Shown: piece after piece, positions 26,749 through 36,611 of the stretch | Layout: each line of letters starts with the position of its first letter | How positions within the stretch are numbered: position 1 is the first letter of the stretch | Assembly: GCF_007954355.1 (NCBI RefSeq) | Contig: NZ_VOLR01000002.1 | Coordinates: 214,847 to 278,846 of the forward strand | Direction: 5' to 3' | DNA length: 64,000 bases | DNA from: Colwellia hornerae | GTDB lineage: Bacteria > Pseudomonadota > Gammaproteobacteria > Enterobacterales > Alteromonadaceae | Program-made: the position numbers and the translations under genes | The notes under the pieces: generated by a model | Seen by the model: the letters and a program-made list of their open reading frames with translations, nothing else | Told to the model about the DNA's origin: nothing | Databases searched by the model: none

Positions 26749-29040
26749 ATGTCTAAGTCATCAAAAAACAATCCTGCCTATTCTTCACCTGCTGGTGGTT
26801 GGGGAGCACTAAGAAGCTCAGCAAAACACTTAATTCAAAGTGAAAATGCCGCGAAAAGCGTTAAAGCCTTACTCAGAGCAAATCAGCCGGGTGGCTTTGA
26901 CTGTCCAGGTTGCGCATGGGGTGATTCTGCCACTGCTGGAAAAGTAGATTTTTGTGAAAATGGCGTTAAAGCCATTGCATGGGAAGCTACGAGTAAACGT
27001 GTTGATAGCAATTTTTTCAAACAGTATTCAATAACAGAATTACAGCAATGGGATGATCATTCACTGGAGAAAAGTGGCCGTTTAACCGAGCCAATGTATT
27101 ACGATGGTGAAAATGATCACTACCAGCCAATTAGTTGGCAAGAGGCTTTTAAAATCATTGGCACTAGCCTTCAGCAACTTTCTTCCCCCAATGAAGCATT
27201 ATTGTATACCTCTGGTCGAGCAAGTAATGAAGTAGCCTATTTATATCAGTTATTTGGCCGAGTGTTAGGCACAAATAACTTTCCTGACTGCTCTAATATG
27301 TGTCATGAAGCCTCTGGCATAGGCATGACAAATAGTCTTGGTACCGGTAAAGGTACGGTGACTATGGACGATTTTTCTAAAGCTGACGCCATTTTTGTCT
27401 TCGGCCAAAATCCAGGTACTAATCACCCTCGTATGTTGGGAACCTTGCGTGAGGCAAGTAAACGCGGAGCTAAAATTGTCTCTGTTAACAATTTGAAAGA
27501 ACGTGGCTTACAAAAGTTTTCAGACCCGCAAAGCCCAAAAGAAATGATTTTCTTAACGGGGACTACCATCAGTCAATATTATTTCACGCCTCGCTTAGGT
27601 GGAGACATGGCGTTGTTACGTGGCGTCGCTAAATGTTTATTTGAAAAATTTGAGCATGATAAATCAGTGCTCGATACCGACTTTATCAATGAACATTGCC
27701 ATGGTTTTGAAGCATATCGACAACGTGTTGCGGCAAGTGATTGGGATAAAATCCTTGACCAATGTAGTTTAACTCGAGAAAATATTGAACAGATAGCAAC
27801 AATATATACCAGCAGTAATAAGGTTATTTTCACTTGGGCGATGGGTATTACCCAACACCGCCACTCTGTCGCTACGGTACGAGAGCTATTGAACGTACTC
27901 ATGCTCAGAGGTAATATTGGCAAAGCAGGGGCTGGCGCATGTCCAGTACGCGGTCATTCAAATGTGCAAGGTAATCGCACTATGGGGATCAATGAAAATC
28001 CGTCTATGGACTTTCTTGATGCACTAGAACATCGTTACTCTTTTAGTGTTCCTCGTGATAATGGTTTTAATACCGTTGAGTCTATTCATGCCATGCTTGA
28101 GGGTAAAGCTAAGGTATTTATTGCCTTGGGCGGTAATTTTTCAGCGGCAACACCCGATACTACGCGTACTCACAAGGCCTTAAAAAATTGTGACTTAACC
28201 GTACAAATCAGTACTAAATTAAATCGAAGCCATGTGATAACAGGTAAACGTGCGCTAATTCTCCCGTGTTTAGGCCGTACAGAAATAGATCGTCAATCTA
28301 GCGGTGAACAATGTATTACGGTCGAAGACTCGATGAGTATGGTACACAGTTCAACGGGTCAAAATGAACCAGCAGCTAACACGCTTCGTTCAGAAACAGC
28401 TATTGTTGCTGCAATAGCCATGGCATCAGTAGGCGATAAAATAGTCGATTGGAATACCTTGGCTGGTGATTATGACTTAATTCGTCAAGAAATAAGTGCT
28501 GTTATACCCGGTTTTGATGACTATAACTTCCGAATAAAAGCAGGTAGAGGCTTCCACTTACAAAATTCAGCAGCACAACGTCATTGGCGTACTCCAATAC
28601 AAAAAGCCATTTTTAGTGATGCTAGATTACCAGAGCAATTAGTACATGAACGTGCACAGTTAATGACTAAAAAGCCGGTACTAACGCTGCAAACACTGCG
28701 TTCACACGATCAATACAACACCACTATTTATGGAATGGATGATCGTTACCGTGGTGTGTATGGTGAACGTAACATTATCTTTATGAATGCAAAAGATATA
28801 AATAAACAGGCATTAAAAAATGGAGATCGTGTAAAAATAACAACCGTATCAAACGATGGCATAGCACGTTCGCTCTCTAATTTTAAAATTGTTGAATATC
28901 TTATCCCTCCAGGTTGTGTGGCTGCCTATTATCCAGAAACAAATCCCTTAGTGCCATTAGAAAGTATCGCTGACGAATGCGGTACCCCAACATATAAATC
29001 GATACCAATATCTATTGAAAAAATGGATAACCAGCAATAG
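26749..29040 (+). CDS. ydeP: YdeP/FdhF-type molybdopterin oxidoreductase
   Basis: 763 residues from MSKSSKNNP, chosen because AAAAGGA lies 6 bases before this ATG; an upstream ATG at 26701 overlaps fdhD. The sequence matches the YdeP family: GGFDCPGCAWGD near the start, FGQNPGTNHPRMLG, FTWAMGITQHRHSV, CPVRGHSNVQGNRTMGI and the C-terminal molybdopterin-guanine-dinucleotide-binding domain. YdeP-type proteins act in acid resistance in enterobacteria; the exact reaction is not settled. It is cotranscribed with fdhD. Confidence 0.92.
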   Translation: MSKSSKNNPAYSSPAGGWGALRSSAKHLIQSENAAKSVKALLRANQPGGFDCPGCAWGDSATAGKVDFCENGVKAIAWEATSKRVDSNFFKQYSITELQQWDDHSLEKSGRLTEPMYYDGENDHYQPISWQEAFKIIGTSLQQLSSPNEALLYTSGRASNEVAYLYQLFGRVLGTNNFPDCSNMCHEASGIGMTNSLGTGKGTVTMDDFSKADAIFVFGQNPGTNHPRMLGTLREASKRGAKIVSVNNLKERGLQKFSDPQSPKEMIFLTGTTISQYYFTPRLGGDMALLRGVAKCLFEKFEHDKSVLDTDFINEHCHGFEAYRQRVAASDWDKILDQCSLTRENIEQIATIYTSSNKVIFTWAMGITQHRHSVATVRELLNVLMLRGNIGKAGAGACPVRGHSNVQGNRTMGINENPSMDFLDALEHRYSFSVPRDNGFNTVESIHAMLEGKAKVFIALGGNFSAATPDTTRTHKALKNCDLTVQISTKLNRSHVITGKRALILPCLGRTEIDRQSSGEQCITVEDSMSMVHSSTGQNEPAANTLRSETAIVAAIAMASVGDKIVDWNTLAGDYDLIRQEISAVIPGFDDYNFRIKAGRGFHLQNSAAQRHWRTPIQKAIFSDARLPEQLVHERAQLMTKKPVLTLQTLRSHDQYNTTIYGMDDRYRGVYGERNIIFMNAKDINKQALKNGDRVKITTVSNDGIARSLSNFKIVEYLIPPGCVAAYYPETNPLVPLESIADECGTPTYKSIPISIEKMDNQQ

Positions 29041-29517
29041 GTCATAGCTAGACAAACCGGTAACCTATCAAGGTCGACAAAATATGCTTCTTGATTGATA
29101 ACCGATATAGTTAACTTTACATCGGTGAATTAAAACTACGAGGCGCGACTGGAGTGGTCGAGCAACAAACCTTTAAGTTCATATACTTTACTTCGTACAT
29201 CACTCAATGACATGCTAGGGTAATATCATAATGTTAACCGAATAGGTTTATTATTAAATTTATATCTATATTGCTAAACAACTTTACCTTTTTAGATTCA
29301 CTAAGCCTTATAAAGTCTCGACCGGTAACCTCAGGAGGTTATCTTATTGTTTGTCCAGTAGCTTCTTTAATTCTTTTTCTGTAAGCTTCATATTTTCTGC
29401 AGACACATAAAAAATTTATGTACACAGCTGTGTAATAAAAATTTAAAACATCATTTAATGACAAGAATAAAAACAATGACAAACAACAGTGGATTGATTA
29501 AAGGCCAGTAAATACGG
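29041..29517. other. Intergenic region between ydeP and sbcB, with a hairpin
   Basis: No gene can be supported over 477 bp. A perfect short palindrome (TAACCTC with GAGGTTA) is at about 29335-29352. On the minus strand, 29356-29403 encodes only MKLTEKELKKLLDKQ before a stop, possibly a leader peptide or a fragment. Confidence 0.35.
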
Positions 29518-30993
29518 ATGACTAAACAATATTCTCCAATAAAGAACGATACTAGCAACCAAGCTACGATCCTTTGGCACGATTATGAAACTTTCGGTAT
29601 ATCGCCGAAGTTTGATAAACCGTCTCAGTTCGCCGGTATACGCACCGATCATGATTTAAACATTATTGGCAAGCCAGAAATGTTTTATTGTCGGCCGCCA
29701 CAAGATTATCTGCCACAGCCAGAGGCTTGTTTAGTTACCGGTATAACTCCGCAAAAAGCTCAGCAAGAAGGTTTGTCTGAGGTTGAGTTTGCTGAACGTA
29801 TTCATACGTTATTTACCCAACCTGATACTTGCGTTGCTGGCTATAACAGTATTCGTTTTGATGATGAATTTACTCGTTATCTGCTTTATCGTAATTTTTA
29901 CGACCCGTATGCACGAGAATGGCAAAATGGTAATTCTCGTTGGGATATTATTGATATGGTACGTGCTTGTTATGCCCTTCGCCCAGAAGGCATAAACTGG
30001 CCAACTGTTGATCGAGATGGTGAACAAGTGGTTAGTTTTCGTCTTGAGTTATTAACGAAAGCCAATGATATTGCGCACGAAGCAGCACATGATGCGATGA
30101 GTGATGTTTATGCCACTATTGCGATGGCAAAGTTGATCAAGGAAAAACAGCCTAAGCTTTATGATTTTATCTTTAACCTGAGAAATAAAAAGCAGGTTGC
30201 ACAATTAATTGACGTTTATAATATGACGCCGATTGTGCATACCTCGAGTAAAATTTCATCGGAGCATGGCTGCACTAGCTGGTTCGCCCCTTTTGCTTAT
30301 CATCCGGTTAATAAAAATGCCATTATCGCTGTAGACTTAGCGTTAGATCCACAGCCATTATTTGATTTAAGTAGCGATGAAATTAAAGCGCGCTTGTATA
30401 CTCGACACGATGAATTAGCCGATGACGAATTACCCATCCCCTTAAAACTTATTCATCTCAACAAGTGCCCTATTGTTGCGCCAGCAAAGACATTATTGCC
30501 TGAAAATGCCGAACGTTTGAAGATCCCTCGCGAGCTTTGTTTAGCCAATTTGGCTAAGTTAAAGCAGCATTTAGAAGTAAGAGATAAATTAGCGGAAGTT
30601 TTTGCCGCCGAAGACTATAGCGATCAAGCAAAGCCAGACGCTGAGCATTCATTGTATGGAGGCAATTTCTTTTCGCATGGCGATAAAGCACAAATGGATA
30701 TTCTACGTGAGCTTTCACCTGAACAATTAGCGACCCACCCGTTTATTTTTCAAGATGAACGATTAATGCCTTTATTGTTTTTATATCGAGCCAGAAATTA
30801 CCCGTTAACCTTAAGCAGTGCTGAACAACAAAAATGGCAGCAACGTTGCCAAGACAAAATTCAATTTGGTGGTAAGGGCTTATTAAGTGCTGATGAATTT
30901 ATGATCACGTTAGAGAACTTAGCGCATGAACATGAGAGCGATGCAGGAAAAATGAAGGTGCTTAAAGCGCTTTATCAATACTTACAGTCTTAA
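29518..30993 (+). CDS. sbcB: Exodeoxyribonuclease I
   Basis: 491 residues, against about 475 in E. coli. The DEDDh exonuclease core reads WHDYETFG (about 17-24), GYNSIRFDDEFTRY (about 107-120) and AAHDAMSDVYATIAMA (about 190-205). The SH3-like and C-terminal helical domains follow, with KIQFGGKGLLSADEF near the end. Degrades single-stranded DNA 3' to 5' and works in recombination and mismatch repair with SSB. It has its own transcription unit. Confidence 0.95.
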   Translation: MTKQYSPIKNDTSNQATILWHDYETFGISPKFDKPSQFAGIRTDHDLNIIGKPEMFYCRPPQDYLPQPEACLVTGITPQKAQQEGLSEVEFAERIHTLFTQPDTCVAGYNSIRFDDEFTRYLLYRNFYDPYAREWQNGNSRWDIIDMVRACYALRPEGINWPTVDRDGEQVVSFRLELLTKANDIAHEAAHDAMSDVYATIAMAKLIKEKQPKLYDFIFNLRNKKQVAQLIDVYNMTPIVHTSSKISSEHGCTSWFAPFAYHPVNKNAIIAVDLALDPQPLFDLSSDEIKARLYTRHDELADDELPIPLKLIHLNKCPIVAPAKTLLPENAERLKIPRELCLANLAKLKQHLEVRDKLAEVFAAEDYSDQAKPDAEHSLYGGNFFSHGDKAQMDILRELSPEQLATHPFIFQDERLMPLLFLYRARNYPLTLSSAEQQKWQQRCQDKIQFGGKGLLSADEFMITLENLAHEHESDAGKMKVLKALYQYLQS

Positions 30994-31077
30994 GGTTACC
31001 CTGTTATTTAGGTTGTATCAGATAATAACTTAACCTAACTATGCATATAGTAGCTCAGGAAAATACTTATAAAGACA

Positions 31078-31180
31078 GTCATCCTGAATTTTTCTACACG
31101 GATGTTTAGGTTTAATCTGGAACAAAAATCTGTATTTGAGGATCTCGTTGCTAAGATACTGAAACAAGTTCCAATGACGA
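31078..31180. repeat. Degenerate REP-like palindromic repeat
   Basis: The stretch opens GTCATCCTGAA and closes with GATCTCGTTGCTAAGATAC then CAAGTTCCAATGACG, resembling the dispersed palindrome common in marine gammaproteobacterial genomes. A related half-copy is at about 63832. Symmetry is imperfect, so it is probably a decayed copy. Confidence 0.4.
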
Positions 31181-31234
31181 GGAAATTATTAATTTTTGTG
31201 CGCCACTTAATTAACGACTTGGGCAGGTACTCAA

Positions 31235-31266
31235 TAAAAATGGAGCCTAATCGCTCCATTTTTATT
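31235..31266. terminator. Bidirectional terminator between sbcB and prpF
   Basis: AAAAATGGAGC and GCTCCATTTTT form an 11-bp stem with a CTAATC loop. A/T runs on both sides suit both the incoming sbcB (+) and prpF (-) transcripts. Confidence 0.85.
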
Positions 31267-31287
31267 GATAGCATCAAAGACGCTTAC

Positions 31288-32490
31288 CTAAAATGAATCG
31301 CCAGGAATACGTACCCAACCTTCCATTAATACTCGAGCACTTCGGCTCATTACAGCTTTATCAACAATCCAAGCGCCATTAATTTCACTGGCTTGTGCGC
31401 CCACTTTAAGCGTGCCTGACGGGTGACCAAATGTGACTGACTCTGAGCCTTCACCTTGGGCATTACCAGTAGCAAGAGCAACTAAGGTGCCAGGAATAGC
31501 CGCTGCTGCGCCAATAGCAACTGCCGCTGTGCCCATCATCGCATGGTGTAATTTCCCCATAGACAGTGCGCGAACGTGTAAGTCAATATCGCTTGCTAAA
31601 ACAGCTTTACCACTTGAGGTAAGATAATCTTTTGCGGGTGCAACAAAAGCAACTTTCGGCGTATGTTGGCGAGCTTCTGCCTCTGAAAGTTCAGTGATCA
31701 AGCCCATTTTAATCGCGCCATACGCACGAATGGTTTCAAAACGTGCTAATGCCGCAGTGTCGCCATTGATGGCTTCTTGTAACTCGGTGCCAGTATAACC
31801 AATTTCATCTGCATTTAAAAAGATGGTTGGAATACCTGCTGTGATCATGGTTGCTTTAAAGACACCAACACCTGGTACCTCTAGGTCATCAACAATATTT
31901 CCGGTTGGAAACATCGCCTCTGATGGATCAACGGGTGCAATAAATTCAACTGGTACTTCTGCTGCTGGGAAAGTAACCCCATCGAGCTCAAAATCACCTG
32001 TTTCTTGTACTTCACCGTTGGTAATAGGTACTTGAGCAATAATTGTTTTAGAGATATTTTTTTGCCAAATACGTACCGTACAAATTCCGTTTTCGGGAAT
32101 ACGTGTTGCATCAACAAGACCAGAATTAATCGCAAATGAGCCAACCGCAGCGGTTAAGTTGCCGCAGTTACCACTCCAATCAACAAACGCTTTATCGATA
32201 GCCACTTGGCCAAATAAGTAATCTACATCGTGATCGCCCTGGTTTGATTTTGCTAAAATAACTGTTTTGCTGGTACTTGAGGTTGCGCCGCCCATACCAT
32301 CAGTTTGTTTGCCGTAAGGATCTGGACTACCAATAACCCGTAGCAACATATTATCGCGTGCTTCGCCGGCAACCTGACAGCGTTCAGGTAAATCAGTTAA
32401 ATTAAAAAATACGCCTTTTGAAGTGCCGCCACGCATATAAGTAGCAGGGATTTTTACTTGAGGTATGTGTACTTTGGGAGCATGAATCAT
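31288..32490 (-). CDS. prpF: 2-methylaconitate cis-trans isomerase PrpF
   Basis: 400 residues from MIHAPKVHIPQ, chosen because GAAGGA stands 6 bases before this ATG; a longer frame begins ten codons earlier. The N-terminal signature MRGGTSKGVFF and GSPDPYGKQTDGMGG match PrpF, as does the central GNCGNLTAAVGSFAI. PrpF isomerises the AcnD product to cis-2-methylaconitate in the 2-methylcitrate cycle for propionate. It is the last gene of the prp operon, but a terminator-like hairpin lies between acnD and prpF, so it may be expressed less or separately. Confidence 0.93.
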   Translation of the reverse strand: MIHAPKVHIPQVKIPATYMRGGTSKGVFFNLTDLPERCQVAGEARDNMLLRVIGSPDPYGKQTDGMGGATSSTSKTVILAKSNQGDHDVDYLFGQVAIDKAFVDWSGNCGNLTAAVGSFAINSGLVDATRIPENGICTVRIWQKNISKTIIAQVPITNGEVQETGDFELDGVTFPAAEVPVEFIAPVDPSEAMFPTGNIVDDLEVPGVGVFKATMITAGIPTIFLNADEIGYTGTELQEAINGDTAALARFETIRAYGAIKMGLITELSEAEARQHTPKVAFVAPAKDYLTSSGKAVLASDIDLHVRALSMGKLHHAMMGTAAVAIGAAAAIPGTLVALATGNAQGEGSESVTFGHPSGTLKVGAQASEINGAWIVDKAVMSRSARVLMEGWVRIPGDSF

Positions 32491-32619
32491 CAGTTTTCCT
32501 TCAATTTTTTCGTTTTTCACAAGACGCTTCAGTTAGGTTGAATGATGTCGCATAGCGTTCTATGCTCCGGCCATTATCCTTACTAAAAAGCTTTTGCTTT
32601 ACGATTTTTTCGCTAATAA

Positions 32620-32653
32620 AAAGCAGCAAATTAGTTACCTAAATTGCTGCTTT
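32620..32653 (-). terminator. Terminator-like hairpin between acnD and prpF
   Basis: On the minus strand, AAAGCAGCAA and TTGCTGCTTT form a strong stem followed by TTTTTATT, inside the 273-bp gap before prpF. It may attenuate expression of prpF rather than end the operon. Confidence 0.65.
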
Positions 32654-32763
32654 AATTAAAATTACACTAAGTTGATTTTTATAAGAAGTGTTTTATCAAG
32701 GCCAACGCGCTGTTGACTATGGTCAATCAGCACTTTAAACCTAGATAAAACTCTAACAATCAA

Positions 32764-35388
32764 CTATCTATTAGACTCCAAGAAGTCATTCGCAAACTTT
32801 TGCAATACGCCACCCGCATTGTAAACTGACACTTCTTCGGCAGTATCTAAACGACACTTAACCGGTATCGTTAATAATTCGCCGTTGGTACGGGTCATTA
32901 ACACGTTCATTTCAGCGCCCGGTGACATTTCACCGTTACCGGCAACATCAAACGTTTCTGTACCATCAATATGGTAGGTATGACGAGTTTCGTTATTAAC
33001 AAACTGCAAAGGTAAAACACCCATGCCCACCAAGTTAGTACGATGAATACGCTCAAAACCTTCGGCAACGATCACTTCAACGCCGGCTAAACGAACACCT
33101 TTAGCCGCCCAATCACGTGATGAACCTTGGCCATAGTCAGCGCCAGCAATGATAATTAACGGTTGCTTACGCTCCATGTAGGTTTCAATCGCTTCCCACA
33201 TACGTGACTCAGTGCCCTCTGGCTCTATACGCGCCAGTGAACCTTGTTTAATGTCACCCTTGTCATCACGACACATTTCATTTAACAATTTAGGGTTAGC
33301 AAAAGTTGCTCGTTGCGCGGTTAAATGATCGCCGCGATGCGTTGCATAAGAGTTAAAGTCTACTTCGGGTAAGCCCATTTTATCTAAATAAGCCCCTGCA
33401 GCACTATCGAGTTGAATAGCATTTGAGGGGGATAAATGATCTGTGGTGATGTTGTCACCTAAAACCGCTAACGGACGCATACCTTTCATGGTACGTTCGC
33501 CCGCTAAGGCGCCTTCCCAATAAGGTGGACGACGAATGTAAGTGCTCATTTCTCGCCAATCATACAGCGGAGACTCGGCCGGTTCAAAAGCGCCTAAATC
33601 AAACATTGGCGTATAAATTTTCTTGAATTGCTCTGGCTTAACGCAGCTTGCAACAATCGCATCGATGGCTTCGTCTGTTGGCCAAATATCTTTTAAAGTA
33701 ATGTCATTACCTTGTTGATCTTGTCCGAGTACATCTTTTTCAATATCGAAACGCATCGTACCGGCAATAGCATAAGCAACCACTAACGGTGGTGACGCTA
33801 AAAAGGCTTGTTTAGCATACGGATGAATACGTCCGTCAAAGTTACGATTACCTGATAAAACCGCCGTTGAATAAAGATCACGGTCGATAATTTCTTGTTG
33901 AATTTTTGGATCTAACGCGCCCGACATGCCGTTACAAGTGGTACAAGCGTAACCGACAATCCCGAAACCCATTTTTTCCATTTCAGATAATAAGCCCGCT
34001 TCTTCTAAATAAAGTTTCGCGACTTTTGAACCCGGTGCAAAAGATGATTTAACCCAAGGCTTACGTAATAAACCGAGCTCGTTAGCGCGTTTAGCCACTA
34101 GGCCTGCCGCCACAACGTTACGAGGGTTCGAGGTATTAGTACAACTGGTTATCGCGGCAATAATAACCGCGCCATCTGGCATTTCACCGGCTTTTTCTTG
34201 TGCTTTACAAGCATCAAGGTCTTTTGCTATGCCTTTTGACGACAATTCACTGGTTGGTAAACGACTGTGTGGATTAGACGGACCCGCCATATTACGACCA
34301 ACGGCTGATAAATCAAACTCGATAACACGGTCATATTCTACTTCAGCTAAGTCATCAGCCCATAAGCCGGTATGTTTAGCGTAAGTTTCTACCAGTTCAA
34401 CTTGCTCTGGCTCACGGCCGGTTAGTTTTAAATAATCAATGGTTTGTTGATCAATATAAAACATGCCTGCTGAAGCGCCATATTCTGGTGTCATATTCGA
34501 AATAGTGGCGCGATCACCTATGGTTAAGCCAGTAGTGCCTTCACCAAAAAATTCTAAGTAACTTGATACCACTTTTTGATTACGCAAAAATTCAGTAATG
34601 GCCAAAACCAAATCAGTCGCGGTAATACCCGGTTGGCGTTTACCGACTAGTTTTACGCCAATAATATCAGGTAAGCGCATCATTGACGGGCGACCTAACA
34701 TTACGGTTTCAGCTTCTAAACCACCAACACCAATAGCAATAACACCCAAGCAATCGATATGCGGAGTATGGCTGTCGGTGCCAACACAGGTATCAGGAAA
34801 AGCAACACCGTCACGCAGTTGAATAACCGGTGACATTTTTTCCAAATTGATTTGATGCATAATGCCGTTACCCGCAGGAATAACATCAACATTTTTAAAC
34901 GCTGTTTTGGTCCATTCAATAAAATGGAAACGGTCTTCGTTGCGACGGTCTTCAATGGCACGGTTTTTTTCAAACGCATCACTTTCAAAACCAGCATGTT
35001 CAACAGCAACCGAATGATCAACAATTAATTGCGTTGGTACAACCGGATTTACTTTTGAAGGATCGCCACCTTGCTCGGCAATCGCATCACGCAGGCCAGC
35101 TAAATCAACCAAAGCCGTTTGACCTAAAATATCATGACAAACAACACGTGCCGGATACCAAGGAAAATCAAGGTCTTGCTTGCGCTCAATTAATTGCTTA
35201 AGCGAATCTGTTAAGGTTTCAGGTGAACAACGCCGTACCAGTTGTTCAGCTAATACCCGTGAGGTATAAGGTAGCTTTGCGTAACTACCGGCGCTTATTG
35301 CTTCAACCGCCCCTCGTGTATCAAAATAATCGATATTGATGCCGCCAACTTTATAACCAGGCAGCGGTTTGCGATATTCATAATTCAT
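32764..35388 (-). CDS. acnD: Fe/S-dependent 2-methylisocitrate dehydratase AcnD
   Basis: 874 residues from MNYEYRKPLPG at 35388 (the frame also has ATG at 35394, overlapping the prpC stop as TAATG; the AAAGG suits the second ATG better). It is an aconitase-superfamily enzyme: CVGTDSHTPHIDCLG, then AAITSCTNTSNP and GYACTTCNGMSG supply the three [4Fe-4S] cysteines, and GADYGQGSSRDWAAKG is in the swivel domain. It dehydrates 2-methylcitrate and works with PrpF in place of PrpD. Confidence 0.95.
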   Translation of the reverse strand: MNYEYRKPLPGYKVGGINIDYFDTRGAVEAISAGSYAKLPYTSRVLAEQLVRRCSPETLTDSLKQLIERKQDLDFPWYPARVVCHDILGQTALVDLAGLRDAIAEQGGDPSKVNPVVPTQLIVDHSVAVEHAGFESDAFEKNRAIEDRRNEDRFHFIEWTKTAFKNVDVIPAGNGIMHQINLEKMSPVIQLRDGVAFPDTCVGTDSHTPHIDCLGVIAIGVGGLEAETVMLGRPSMMRLPDIIGVKLVGKRQPGITATDLVLAITEFLRNQKVVSSYLEFFGEGTTGLTIGDRATISNMTPEYGASAGMFYIDQQTIDYLKLTGREPEQVELVETYAKHTGLWADDLAEVEYDRVIEFDLSAVGRNMAGPSNPHSRLPTSELSSKGIAKDLDACKAQEKAGEMPDGAVIIAAITSCTNTSNPRNVVAAGLVAKRANELGLLRKPWVKSSFAPGSKVAKLYLEEAGLLSEMEKMGFGIVGYACTTCNGMSGALDPKIQQEIIDRDLYSTAVLSGNRNFDGRIHPYAKQAFLASPPLVVAYAIAGTMRFDIEKDVLGQDQQGNDITLKDIWPTDEAIDAIVASCVKPEQFKKIYTPMFDLGAFEPAESPLYDWREMSTYIRRPPYWEGALAGERTMKGMRPLAVLGDNITTDHLSPSNAIQLDSAAGAYLDKMGLPEVDFNSYATHRGDHLTAQRATFANPKLLNEMCRDDKGDIKQGSLARIEPEGTESRMWEAIETYMERKQPLIIIAGADYGQGSSRDWAAKGVRLAGVEVIVAEGFERIHRTNLVGMGVLPLQFVNNETRHTYHIDGTETFDVAGNGEMSPGAEMNVLMTRTNGELLTIPVKCRLDTAEEVSVYNAGGVLQKFANDFLESNR

Positions 35389-35393
35389 AGTCA

Positions 35394-36533
35394 TTACCTT
35401 TCGCTGATAGGTGGAACCGTTCTCGGCTTAGCACCCTTGTAGTCAGCACTTGGACGAATAATACGGTTATTCGAGCGTTGCTCCATAATGTGAGCAGACC
35501 AACCGGTTACACGTGAACAGACAAAAATAGGGGTAAACAATTTAGTTGGAATGCCCATGTAGCTGTACGTTGAAGCATGGAAAAAATCAGCGTTACAGAA
35601 TAACTTTTTGGTATCCCACATGAATTCTTCACAGGCCACTGAAATATCGTAAAGTGACGTATCGCCATTTTCAGCGGCTAACTTTTCAGACCATGCTTTA
35701 ATAATGACATTACGTGGGTCTGAAGTACGGTAAATCGCGTGGCCAAAGCCCATAATTTTTTCTTTACGTTCAAGCATACCCGCCATTTTTTCTTTAGCGT
35801 CGCTTGGCGATGAGAATGATTCAATCATATCCATTGCGGCTTCGTTTGCACCACCGTGAAGTGGACCACGTAATGTACCAATAGCGCCGGTGACACATGA
35901 AAACATATCAGACAACGTTGAAGCACATACACGCGCCGTGAAGGTTGAAGCATTAAACTCATGCTCAGCATATAAAATTAATGATACGTCCATAACACGT
36001 TGATGCTGTGCTGATGGACTTTCACCATTGAGTAAGCGCAAGAAGTGTCCGCCTAAAGAGTCTTCGGCTGAAGTACAGTCAATTTCTACACCGTCATGGG
36101 AGAATTTATACCAATAACACATGATGGCAGGAAATGCGGCTAATAAGCGATTGGCTGCTTGATTTTGCTCGCTAAAATCATTTTCTGGCTCTAGGTTACC
36201 TAAGAATGAACAACCAGTGCGCATAACATCCATTGGATGAGTTTCTTTTGGAATAAGCTTTAATACCGCTTTTAATGCTGGCGGTAAGTCGCGCATGGCA
36301 AACAACTCAGCTTTATAAGTGGCGAGTTCTTTTTCATTAGGGAGTTCACCATGAAAGAGTAAATAAGCGACTTCTTCAAAGGTGCTGTTTTCAGCTAAGT
36401 CAGCAATATCATAACCACAATAGGTTAAACCTGAGCCTGACTCACCAACAGTACAAAGCGAAGTTTCACCCGCACTTTGACCACGTAAGCCTGCGCCACC
36501 AATTTTTTTATCTGCTACTTTTACATCTGACAT
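35394..36533 (-). CDS. prpC: 2-methylcitrate synthase
   Basis: 379 residues. Joins propionyl-CoA and oxaloacetate to 2-methylcitrate in the cytoplasm. The citrate-synthase motifs are clear: GSGLTYCGYDIADLAEN, LLFHGELP, then GPLHGGANEAAMDM and MGFGHAIYRTSDPRN. AGLRGQSAGETSLCTVGE near the N-terminus is the PrpC start. It lies between prpB and acnD with a one-base stop/start overlap with acnD. Confidence 0.95.
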   Translation of the reverse strand: MSDVKVADKKIGGAGLRGQSAGETSLCTVGESGSGLTYCGYDIADLAENSTFEEVAYLLFHGELPNEKELATYKAELFAMRDLPPALKAVLKLIPKETHPMDVMRTGCSFLGNLEPENDFSEQNQAANRLLAAFPAIMCYWYKFSHDGVEIDCTSAEDSLGGHFLRLLNGESPSAQHQRVMDVSLILYAEHEFNASTFTARVCASTLSDMFSCVTGAIGTLRGPLHGGANEAAMDMIESFSSPSDAKEKMAGMLERKEKIMGFGHAIYRTSDPRNVIIKAWSEKLAAENGDTSLYDISVACEEFMWDTKKLFCNADFFHASTYSYMGIPTKLFTPIFVCSRVTGWSAHIMEQRSNNRIIRPSADYKGAKPRTVPPISER

Positions 36534-36611
36534 ACTATTTTCCTCATATTCTTTTGTTGGGTTAGTCGCTTGTATCGCTGCTAACTTAATTTTATTTTAT
36601 TATAATATCTG

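Noticed and set aside
31102..31296. Plus-strand 64-codon frame between sbcB and prpF
   Set aside because: It covers a REP-like repeat and reads through the terminator into the prpF end; no protein features.
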